A DNA stretch of 13,601 nucleotides, taken from contig JAOUIN010000041.1 in assembly GCA_029883965.1 (NCBI GenBank), positions 1 through 13,601 of the forward strand. The letters are read 5' to 3'. The notes below the pieces were generated by a model, which was not told where the DNA came from, searched no databases, and saw only the letters and a list, made by a program, of their open reading frames with translations. Of the stretch, positions 1 through 5,938 are shown one piece after another. Every line of letters starts with the position of its first letter. Position 1 is the first letter of the stretch. This stretch comes from Betaproteobacteria bacterium (GTDB taxonomy: Bacteria > Pseudomonadota > Gammaproteobacteria > Burkholderiales > SG8-41). Position numbers and translations under genes: made by a program.

Positions 1-76
1 GCAGGAATTTGCCGTCCTGTTCTGCAACAGCTGCGACGGTGACGTTTGGTTTCCACTGATGCTGCTGGTTCGTCAT
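1..76 (-). CDS. nudJ: NudJ-like Nudix hydrolase, 5' end only (runs off window)
   Basis: Only the first 25 codons are present; the gene continues past the left edge. The visible protein begins MTNQQHQWKPNVTVAAVAEQ and then reads DGKFLL-like. A W/F-KP-x-VTVAAV-x(4)-GKFL start is typical of NudJ-type Nudix pyrophosphohydrolases, whose first beta strand precedes the Nudix box. The Nudix box itself (GX5EX7REUXEEXGU) lies outside the window and cannot be checked. Known family members hydrolyse thiamine pyrophosphates and nucleoside di- and triphosphates in the cytoplasm. In E. coli, nudJ sits next to rluE and mnmA, and rluE is present here on the same strand about 700 bp away, which supports the call. 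The ATG at 76 has no convincing Shine-Dalgarno sequence; an upstream ATG stops at once. Confidence 0.72.
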   Translation of the reverse strand, partial: MTNQQHQWKPNVTVAAVAEQDGKFL

Positions 77-146
77 TTGTACATTTTATCGTTGACCTGC
101 AAGCGATCCAAATCGGTCTCGTCAGCGGCGGGATGACGCCGCAAAT

Positions 147-176
147 AAAAAGGGCAGGGGTGGTTCCCCTGCCCTT
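147..176 (-). terminator. Rho-independent terminator of the 45-aa micro-protein gene
   Basis: Read on the minus strand, an 11-bp perfect stem (AAGGGCAGGGG / CCCCTGCCCTT, 150-160 with 166-176) encloses a 5-nt loop and is followed by a T-rich tract (TTTTTATTTG). It lies 21 bp after the stop codon of the 45-aa gene and before nudJ. Confidence 0.88.
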
Positions 177-196
177 GATGTATTTCGGGATGCTGG

Positions 197-334
197 TTAT
201 TTCTTCTTGCACTCTTTCTTGTTCTTGTTTTTTTCATCTTTGCAGTCAACTTTTGCCTTCTCAGCGGCAATTACGGCTGAGGCTGAGGCTACGGCAAACA
301 TTCCCACGAAAATTGCGGCGAGCAGCTTCTTCAT
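197..334 (-). CDS. Secreted Lys-rich micro-protein with two cysteines (45 aa), paralogue 1
   Basis: The ATG at 334 follows a good ribosome-binding site (GGGAGGAAAC) and the TAA is at 197-199. The product starts MKKLLAAIFVGMFAVASASA, a classic Sec signal peptide, with likely cleavage near residues 20-24 (ASA or IAA motif). The mature part is only about 21 residues, very rich in Lys/Asn/Glu, and contains KVDCKDEKNKNKKECKKK with two Cys (C31 and C42). The gene at 491-649 encodes a homologue with the same Cys spacing, so this looks like a real duplicated gene and not a chance frame. It has its own terminator and a candidate promoter. I do not recognise the family. A periplasmic metal- or disulfide-binding peptide is conceivable but is only inference. 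Confidence 0.85.
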   Translation of the reverse strand: MKKLLAAIFVGMFAVASASAVIAAEKAKVDCKDEKNKNKKECKKK

Positions 335-361
335 GTTTCCTCCCTGGACGGACTGTCAGCC

Positions 362-376
362 GGCCGATTATCGGCC
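362..376. promoter_or_regulatory. Palindrome in the leader of micro-protein gene 1
   Basis: GGCCGATTATCGGCC has 7-bp perfect arms around one central base. It lies 28-42 bp upstream of the start codon, between the predicted transcription start and the ribosome-binding site, so it could be an RNA hairpin or a protein-binding site. Confidence 0.5.
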
Positions 377-379
377 AGT

Positions 380-393
380 CGCTCAAATGAGCG
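380..393. promoter_or_regulatory. Second palindrome near the predicted transcription start of micro-protein gene 1
   Basis: CGCTCAAATGAGCG has 6-bp perfect arms around AA. It overlaps the start point predicted from the promoter at 399-427 and sits 3 bp from the other palindrome. Confidence 0.45.
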
Positions 394-398
394 GCGCT

Positions 399-427
399 AC
401 ATTAGCCGATGCACGCATAAATGACAA
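399..427 (-). promoter_or_regulatory. Candidate sigma70 promoter for micro-protein gene 1
   Basis: On the minus strand, TTGTCA (422-427; 5 of 6 matches to -35) is followed by a 17-bp spacer and TAATGT (399-404; weak -10, 3 of 6). It lies just after the terminator of the upstream paralogue, where a separate promoter would be needed. Predicted start about 392. Confidence 0.4.
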
Positions 428-444
428 CGGGCAAATCACGGACG

Positions 445-474
445 AAAAAAAGGCAGGGCCTGAGCCCTGCCTTT
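445..474 (-). terminator. Rho-independent terminator of the 52-aa micro-protein gene
   Basis: A 10-bp perfect stem (AAGGCAGGGC / GCCCTGCCTT, 450-459 with 464-473) has a 4-nt loop and is followed on the minus strand by seven T residues. Its stem resembles that of the 147-176 terminator, as expected if the whole cassette was duplicated. Confidence 0.9.
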
Positions 475-490
475 TCCGAAAACTGAAGAA

Positions 491-649
491 TTACTTCTTC
501 GCCTTCGCGCAATCTTTATGGTCTTTGTTCTTTACATCTTTGCAGTCAACTTTAGCAGCAGCTTCTTTTTTCGTTTCCGCGGCAAAGGCCGGGGCAACAG
601 ACACGGTGGCAAAAGCGGCGGCGATAATGGCAGCAAACAGTTTGTTCAT
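491..649 (-). CDS. Secreted Lys-rich micro-protein with two cysteines (52 aa), paralogue 2
   Basis: The ATG at 649 follows a GAGGAAACC ribosome-binding site and the TAA is at 491-493. The protein starts MNKLFAAIIAAAFATVSVAP and continues AFA-AETKK, giving a Sec signal peptide with an AFA|A cleavage site after residue 23. The mature peptide of about 29 residues carries AAAKVDCKDVKNKDHKDCAK with Cys at 36 and 47. That is a C-x10-C spacing, identical to the 45-aa paralogue, with shared KVDCKD-x-KNK-x(2)-K-x-C. It is highly charged and has no membrane segment after the signal. Family and function are unknown to me. Signal peptide, conserved Cys pair and duplication argue for a real periplasmic peptide. 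Confidence 0.85.
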   Translation of the reverse strand: MNKLFAAIIAAAFATVSVAPAFAAETKKEAAAKVDCKDVKNKDHKDCAKAKK

Positions 650-664
650 GGTTTCCTCATTAAT

Positions 665-690
665 GGTTGATCAACCAGGCCAGGTGGCCT
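665..690. promoter_or_regulatory. Two abutting palindromes in the leader of micro-protein gene 2
   Basis: GGTTGATCAACC (665-676, a perfect 12-bp palindrome) directly abuts AGGCCAGGTGGCCT (677-690, 6-bp arms around GG). They lie 16-41 bp upstream of the start codon. The paralogue at 334 also has two adjacent palindromes in this position, but with different sequences. A weak promoter candidate (TTGGCG-17-TTAAAG) would place the start near this element. Confidence 0.45.
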
Positions 691-793
691 TTAACCGAAA
701 CAGTCGGTCAGCGCCAATAACGGGCTCAACGGCAAGCGGTTGACAGTTGTACGTAAGATTTGTCGAGAAAAAAGACAATGGAAACAATAGGCT

Positions 794-1432
794 TCAATTT
801 TTACGCGGGCGAGGGCGTTTGGATGACAGCGATGAATGGCTGGTTCCGGCATTAACGGGCACGTTCCGGGTGTGGTTGTCGCGCAGAATTGACGCATCAG
901 CTGTTTTCCAGGTTCCAGGCGATATGCCGGCCAGCGTCCATGGGCCGATGCTGTAACGGATCAGGCGCAATGTCGGGAAACCGACTGCTGCGGTCATTCG
1001 CCGGACCTGGCGATTGCGGCCTTCGCGGAGGGTGAGCTTGAGCCACGAGGTCGGAATCGCCTGGCGTATCCGGATCGGGGGCACGCGCGGCCAGAGCCAG
1101 TCTGGCGGCGCGGTCAATGCAGCTTCGGCCGGACGGGTAACGTAATCGCCCACCCGGACGCCGGTCCGCAGCGGCACCAGTGCCGCGTCGTCGGGCACGC
1201 CCTCGACCTCGACAAAGTAGGTTTTCGCCAGTTTGTGCCGGGGATCTGCGATTCGGTGCTGTAGTAAGCCGTCGTCAGTGAGCACTACCAGACCTTCACT
1301 GTCGGTATCCAACCGTCCAGCGGCATAAACGTCCGGTAGCGGGACTAAATCCTTCAGTGTCCTGTGTTTGCCGGAGGGGCTGAACTGGCAGATGACGCCA
1401 TAGGGTTTGTTGAGCAGGACAACCATGGACAT
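794..1432 (-). CDS. rluE: 23S rRNA pseudouridine synthase RluE (RluB/E/F-type, RsuA family)
   Basis: This cytoplasmic enzyme isomerises a uridine of 23S rRNA (U2457 in E. coli) to pseudouridine. The 212-aa protein starts MSMVVLLNKPYGVICQFSP, matching the LxNKPxGVxxQF start of RluE/RluF. It carries the catalytic motif AAGRLDTDSEGLVVLTDDG at about residues 37-55 with the active-site Asp in GRLD. Later come KTYFVEVEG and the LTLREGRNRQVRRM motif near residue 133-146, both family hallmarks. No S4 domain precedes the catalytic domain, as in RluE. The C-terminal 35 residues are basic and look unstructured. The start has no clear Shine-Dalgarno sequence and lies only 13 bp beyond the T-tract of the aceB terminator. 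Its position next to nudJ matches E. coli. Confidence 0.92.
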   Translation of the reverse strand: MSMVVLLNKPYGVICQFSPSGKHRTLKDLVPLPDVYAAGRLDTDSEGLVVLTDDGLLQHRIADPRHKLAKTYFVEVEGVPDDAALVPLRTGVRVGDYVTRPAEAALTAPPDWLWPRVPPIRIRQAIPTSWLKLTLREGRNRQVRRMTAAVGFPTLRLIRYSIGPWTLAGISPGTWKTADASILRDNHTRNVPVNAGTSHSSLSSKRPRPRKN

Positions 1433-1445
1433 GCCGGATAGTATG

Positions 1446-1476
1446 AAAAAAAAGGCCCTCGCAAAAGCGAAGGCCT
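1446..1476 (-). terminator. Rho-independent terminator of aceB
   Basis: On the minus strand AGGCCTTCGC pairs with GCGAGGGCCT (one G-T wobble) across a TTTT loop, followed by eight T residues. It lies 22 bp after the aceB stop and immediately before rluE. Confidence 0.9.
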
Positions 1477-1498
1477 GATTATGCGGCGCCGGGATGAA

Positions 1499-3127
<1,629 letters not shown>

Positions 3128-3139
3128 GTGGCGCACTCC

Positions 3140-3154
3140 TTTCCTATAAGGAAA
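3140..3154. promoter_or_regulatory. Palindrome TTTCCTATAAGGAAA touching the aceB ribosome-binding site
   Basis: Perfect 6-bp arms (TTTCCT / AGGAAA) surround ATA. It partly overlaps the AAAGGAG ribosome-binding site (3136-3142), so binding or folding here could affect aceB translation or early elongation. Confidence 0.4.
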
Positions 3155-3159
3155 TCAAA

Positions 3160-3176
3160 TTTTCACATTATGAAAA
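3160..3176. promoter_or_regulatory. Candidate operator 1 at the aceB promoter
   Basis: TTTTCACATTATGAAAA has 6-bp arms (TTTTCA / TGAAAA) around 5 bp. It contains a minus-strand CATAAT (3167-3172), 5 of 6 matches to a -10 hexamer, although no good -35 is visible. A second copy of the same core is at 3248-3268. The regulator is unknown. Confidence 0.5.
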
Positions 3177-3247
3177 TTAATATCATGTCTAATGCTGCAA
3201 TGCATTATACAGAGCATACGGAAAAGTCCAACCATGAGCAAACCTAG

Positions 3248-3268
3248 GGATTTCACCAGTTGAAATCC
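3248..3268. promoter_or_regulatory. Candidate operator 2 upstream of aceB
   Basis: GGATTTCA / TGAAATCC forms perfect 8-bp arms around a 5-bp spacer (CCAGT). It shares the TTTCA-N5-TGAAA core with the site at 3160-3176; the centres are 90 bp apart. The next element, TAACCGC-N7-GCGGTTA at 3274-3294, is another 7-bp inverted repeat whose loop contains a TGAAAT half site. Confidence 0.5.
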
Positions 3269-3362
3269 AGTCGTAACCGCGTGAAATGCGGTTATGTGGC
3301 AATGCGAGAAACGCCAGGCAGCAAGTTCCCCGCGCGGCTTCTGCGGTACCGATGGAACCAAA

Positions 3363-3391
3363 GACAACGCCCGCTGGATGCGGGCGTTGTC
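3363..3391 (-). terminator. Terminator of the 458-aa gene
   Basis: GACAACGCCCGC pairs perfectly with GCGGGCGTTGTC (12 bp, loop 5 nt), followed on the minus strand by CTTTGGTT. The U-tract is short but the stem is strong. It lies 36 bp after the stop codon and separates this gene from aceB. Confidence 0.78.
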
Positions 3392-3426
3392 AGTTGCTGC
3401 CGTTCAGGTCCTGATGCAACCAGGTC

Positions 3427-4803
3427 CTACTTGCTGCCCCAGGGTTTGATCGCGGCCTTGAGCTGGTTGTAGCCGTCGATATAACGGGGGCGCTTGCCGC
3501 CATAGATCTTGTCAAAGGTGGCCAGCTGCGCATCCAGCCATTTGGCGAGCTCGGTGTTGCCCGGATTCGCCGCCTTGTAGGCCTCGTTGATCAGCACGAA
3601 ATGGATGCGCGGGTCGTACGGCTGCTTCTCGCCGCCAACTGTCTCGTCTCCGGCCAGCAACCGCAGCAGCATCGCATCAGCCGAACCCAGGGTCTGCTCG
3701 AAAATCGGCGCGCCTTCCATGCGGTACATGACGCTGGTCATGTCCTTGCCGTTGGTCATGGTGAAGCCCATTTCCTTCCACACGTCCTGCATTTTCTTGC
3801 CGGTCTTCGCGTGGTCCAGCACCATCTGCCCCCACTTGCGCAGCACGTCGGGTGCATCGGCCATCAGGTCGGTGAGGCGGTCACCGTCGAGGTCGGTCGC
3901 GTAAACGATGGCGCCGCGCTGCTCGATCATGTCATGCAGCAGCAGGCCGAAGTTGGTGTCGGAAATATGCTCGTAAATCTCGCCGCCCCAGCTTTCCATG
4001 CCCGCCTTGAAGTCCTTCGGCAGCACCGCAACGATGGCATCGACGTTGGCCTTGTGTTCCTCATAGGCATCGACGGTGTACTGGCGCTTCAACTGGAACT
4101 TCGTGCCCTGCAACAGCCAGCGCATGATGCCGGCGTTGATCGCATCTTCCTGGGCCTGGGTCGGCTTGGTCGCGACGCGGCCGATCTGGCCGGTTTCGTG
4201 CACCATTTTCAGGAACAGCCGTGCTGCGAATGCCATGCGGATGCCCGGAGTATTCATTTCCGAATGGATGTTGCCGGTGGCGCGGTCGACACTGAATTTC
4301 TTCTTGTCCTGCGAATAAGGCAGGCCTGGCATGAAACGCACGCTGGTGATCGTGCCGTAGGGGCGCACGTTGCAATAAACGCCGGCAGCGGTGCGCAGCG
4401 GCGCGTTGGCGGATTTGCCGGCGACGACGACCTTCTTGCCGTTGTCGTTGACCATAAAATCGCCGGCGGTCGACCATTTGAGCGCGGTGTAATCGAGCTT
4501 GCCGAACCATTCGAGTGAGGCCAGCTTGGTGTCGTGGCGGAACTGCGCCATCATCGGTACGCCGAGGAAAGGCAGCCCCAGCACGTCAAGCGCCATCAGC
4601 GTGCCGTTAAGCGCGAACATATCGGTGAAAGCGTGGGCCACGGGCTTGACGTCGCCGTGTGAATTGCCGCCTTCCCAGATGATCGCGTCCTTGATGCCGC
4701 GGGGCTGGACCTTGGAGCGCTTGTAAATGCCGTCGAGCAGCTTGAAAAGGTCGCCATCCTGTTCTTCCTGCGCGATTTTGAGCAGGTCGAGTTTTTCAGT
4801 CAT
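3427..4803 (-). CDS. Uncharacterised 458-aa cytoplasmic protein, family not recognised
   Basis: A long, clean frame with normal local codon use, an ATG with GGAG 12 nt upstream, and a strong terminator behind it, so it is surely a real gene. I do not recognise the family. The sequence is soluble-looking with no signal peptide or clear membrane segment. Notable stretches are IIWEGGNSHGDVKPVAHAFT (41-60), a hydrophobic LDVLGLPFLGVPMMAQF (72-88), GVYCNVRPYGTITSVRFMPG (141-160), ESWGGEIYEHISDTNFGLLL (270-289) and the acidic ATDLDGDRLTDL (302-313), which could bind a metal. It lacks the isocitrate lyase KKCGH motif and the isocitrate dehydrogenase motifs. It lies between the cold-shock gene and aceB, in its own transcription unit. 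A metabolic role linked to aceB is only a guess from position. Confidence 0.85.
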   Translation of the reverse strand: MTEKLDLLKIAQEEQDGDLFKLLDGIYKRSKVQPRGIKDAIIWEGGNSHGDVKPVAHAFTDMFALNGTLMALDVLGLPFLGVPMMAQFRHDTKLASLEWFGKLDYTALKWSTAGDFMVNDNGKKVVVAGKSANAPLRTAAGVYCNVRPYGTITSVRFMPGLPYSQDKKKFSVDRATGNIHSEMNTPGIRMAFAARLFLKMVHETGQIGRVATKPTQAQEDAINAGIMRWLLQGTKFQLKRQYTVDAYEEHKANVDAIVAVLPKDFKAGMESWGGEIYEHISDTNFGLLLHDMIEQRGAIVYATDLDGDRLTDLMADAPDVLRKWGQMVLDHAKTGKKMQDVWKEMGFTMTNGKDMTSVMYRMEGAPIFEQTLGSADAMLLRLLAGDETVGGEKQPYDPRIHFVLINEAYKAANPGNTELAKWLDAQLATFDKIYGGKRPRYIDGYNQLKAAIKPWGSK

Positions 4804-4911
4804 GATTCTTCATCTCCGTTCGAATTTGTTCGGTGTGGTGATCGACCCGTGCGGGCGATCGTTAGGAGCGTCCCGAAGGGACCCCTGGGCAGGATCCAGC
4901 CAACAGTTCCC

Positions 4912-4949
4912 GCGGTAATTCCCATGCTGGTGCGTCGCGGAATTATCGC
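4912..4949. promoter_or_regulatory. Inverted repeat flanking the predicted transcription start of the 458-aa gene
   Basis: On the minus strand GCGATAATTCC (4949-4939) and GGAATTACCGC (4922-4912) form an 11-bp inverted repeat with one mismatch and a 16-bp spacer. The first arm contains the candidate -10 hexamer, so a protein bound to both arms would cover the promoter. Confidence 0.45.
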
Positions 4950-4950
4950 A
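4942..4950 (-). promoter_or_regulatory. Candidate extended -10 promoter of the 458-aa gene
   Basis: TGCGATAAT on the minus strand gives a TGn extended -10 with GATAAT (5 of 6). No convincing -35 lies 16-18 bp upstream, as is common for extended -10 promoters. Predicted start about 4935. Confidence 0.45.
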
Positions 4951-5034
4951 TTTATTGCTTCGCACATAAATCGTTGTCCGTGCCGGTGAGCGGAGTCCTC
5001 ACTGGCGGGGCGGCGGACAGGCCGCTGCCGGCAG

Positions 5035-5070
5035 AAAAAAACCCGCAGACCTTGCGGTCATGCGGGCTTT
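5035..5070 (-). terminator. Terminator of the cold-shock gene
   Basis: On the minus strand AGCCCGCA and TGCGGGT form the outer stem, with an inner GACC / GGTC stem and a 4-nt loop, followed by seven T residues. It lies about 50 bp after the stop codon. Confidence 0.88.
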
Positions 5071-5120
5071 GTTTCCTGCAGGGCCGCCGGCAGCACCCTG
5101 CCAGCGGCAAATTCACAGCT

Positions 5121-5324
5121 TCAGGCTGCTTGGATGTTTGAGGCTTGCTTGCCCTTGGGGCCCTGGGTAACCTCAAAAGACACCTTCTGACCTTCCTTCA
5201 GTGTCTTGAAGCCGTTCATCTGTATCGCGGAAAAGTGCGCAAAGAGGTCTTCGCTGCCATCGTCCGGAGTGATGAACCCGTAGCCTTTGGAGTCGTTGAA
5301 CCATTTAACAGTACCAGTTGCCAT
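5121..5324 (-). CDS. CspA-family cold-shock protein
   Basis: A 67-aa single cold-shock domain, a small five-strand barrel that binds single-stranded RNA or DNA and acts as an RNA chaperone. Both nucleic-acid binding motifs are visible: RNP1-like KGYGFITP (residues 13-20) and RNP2-like DLFAHFSAI (26-34). The start GTVKWFN and the C-terminal EVTQGPKGKQASNI are typical of the family. I chose the ATG at 5324 because the domain begins there; an in-frame ATG 54 bp upstream would add residues the family lacks. It is divergent from clpS-clpA, as cspD is in E. coli, although the sequence is closer to generic betaproteobacterial CspA-type proteins. A leader of about 105 nt is predicted, which is usual for cold-shock mRNAs. 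Confidence 0.95.
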   Translation of the reverse strand: MATGTVKWFNDSKGYGFITPDDGSEDLFAHFSAIQMNGFKTLKEGQKVSFEVTQGPKGKQASNIQAA

Positions 5325-5435
5325 AGTGCCTACCTTGATAGAAAAGCGGATGGGCTCCGCGATTTGTTCGAGTTCCAAGGATCGCGTCGGCCAAACTGGT
5401 CTTGCGATAAAGCCTGAACCCCAACACCCGACTGC

Positions 5436-5464
5436 TTTCTAGGGTATTTGCCGGCGAATGTCAA
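5436..5464 (-). promoter_or_regulatory. Sigma70 promoter of the cold-shock gene
   Basis: A perfect TTGACA (5459-5464), a 17-bp spacer and TAGAAA (5436-5441, 4 of 6) on the minus strand. The spacer carries a near-palindrome, TTTGCCGGCGAA on the plus strand (5447-5458). Predicted start near 5429. Confidence 0.65.
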
Positions 5465-5516
5465 GCACACGCCGGAAACGCCCTGTTACGCCCGTTTTTC
5501 CCGTGTATTCCGGCAC

Positions 5517-5544
5517 TTGAAAAATTCCCCATTCCGGCGACAAT
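5517..5544 (+). promoter_or_regulatory. Candidate sigma70 promoter of clpS-clpA
   Basis: TTGAAA (5517-5522), 16-bp spacer, GACAAT (5539-5544, 4 of 6). It is divergent from the cold-shock promoter with about 50 bp between the -35 elements. Predicted start near 5551, giving a 50-nt leader. Confidence 0.42.
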
Positions 5545-5601
5545 AGGTTCCACACAGGTTCACAGGCATATTTGAGCGCGTTTAAGGTTCAATCAGCAGG
5601 C

Positions 5602-5910
5602 ATGGCAAACAGGCAGCGCGAAGACACCGTCCTTGAGGCGAAACGGACCAAAACCAAGCCGCCCCCGATGTTCAAGGTGCTGCTGCTCAATGACGACTAC
5701 ACCCCCATGGACTTTGTGGTGGCGGTGTTGCAGCGGTTTTTTTCGCTCAGCCGCGAGCGTGCGACCCAGGTAATGCTGAAAGTGCATCGCGACGGCATGG
5801 GCGTATGCGGTATATTTCCCCGGGATGTTGCTGCAACCAAAGTAGAACAGGTAAAGTCGTACGCCAAGCAGCACCTACATCCGTTACAGTGCGTAATGGA
5901 AGAGAATTGA
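5602..5910 (+). CDS. clpS: ClpS, N-degron adaptor of ClpAP
   Basis: Small cytoplasmic adaptor that binds proteins with destabilising N-terminal residues and hands them to ClpA. The 102-aa product has a flexible N-terminal tail (about 20 residues), then PPMFKVLLLNDDYTPMDFVV. The substrate-pocket residues are visible: N30, D31 and H62, corresponding to E. coli Asn34, Asp35 and His66. The ATG at 5602 gives the usual family length. A TTG start at 5572 would add ten residues and neither start has a strong ribosome-binding site, so the start is the least certain part. It is followed by clpA after 28 bp, almost certainly in one operon. Confidence 0.95.
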   Translation: MANRQREDTVLEAKRTKTKPPPMFKVLLLNDDYTPMDFVVAVLQRFFSLSRERATQVMLKVHRDGMGVCGIFPRDVAATKVEQVKSYAKQHLHPLQCVMEEN

Positions 5911-5938
5911 GGTCACACATGCCCATGATCGGACAGTC

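Larger units (their letters stand above)
4804..5034. other. Intergenic leader and promoter region of the 458-aa gene
   Basis: No coding frame is supported here. The minus-strand leader of about 130 nt contains a small UUC-loop hairpin (GTCCC / GGGAC, 4870-4882) and GATCG / CGATC repeats near 4840-4860. Further upstream is a 9-bp inverted repeat with one wobble (4982-4990 with 4998-5006) between this promoter and the cold-shock terminator. I could not match the leader to any riboswitch I know. Confidence 0.45.

Noticed and set aside
207..743. Plus-strand 178-codon frame over the micro-protein genes
   Set aside because: It runs antisense through both micro-protein genes and both terminators; it has no start signals and no recognisable composition.
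3128..3136. Upstream GTG start for aceB
   Set aside because: It overlaps the AAAGGAG ribosome-binding site; the ATG at 3127 has correct 8-nt spacing.
3601..4518. Plus-strand open frame of 305 codons opposite the unknown gene
   Set aside because: The product is very rich in His, Ala and Val with no domain pattern. The minus-strand frame is longer, has a plausible promoter, start and terminator, and a balanced globular composition.
3427..4803. Assignment of the 458-aa protein as isocitrate lyase or isocitrate dehydrogenase
   Set aside because: Tempting because of the neighbour aceB, but the KKCGH motif of isocitrate lyase and the NAD(P)-isocitrate dehydrogenase signatures are absent.
4804..4935. 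Riboswitch in the leader of the 458-aa gene
   Set aside because: The leader has small hairpins but I could not fit it to a known riboswitch core; recorded as an unexplained leader only.
5325..5378. N-terminally extended cold-shock protein
   Set aside because: The extra 18 residues lie outside the cold-shock domain, and the ATG at 5324 begins exactly where the family does.
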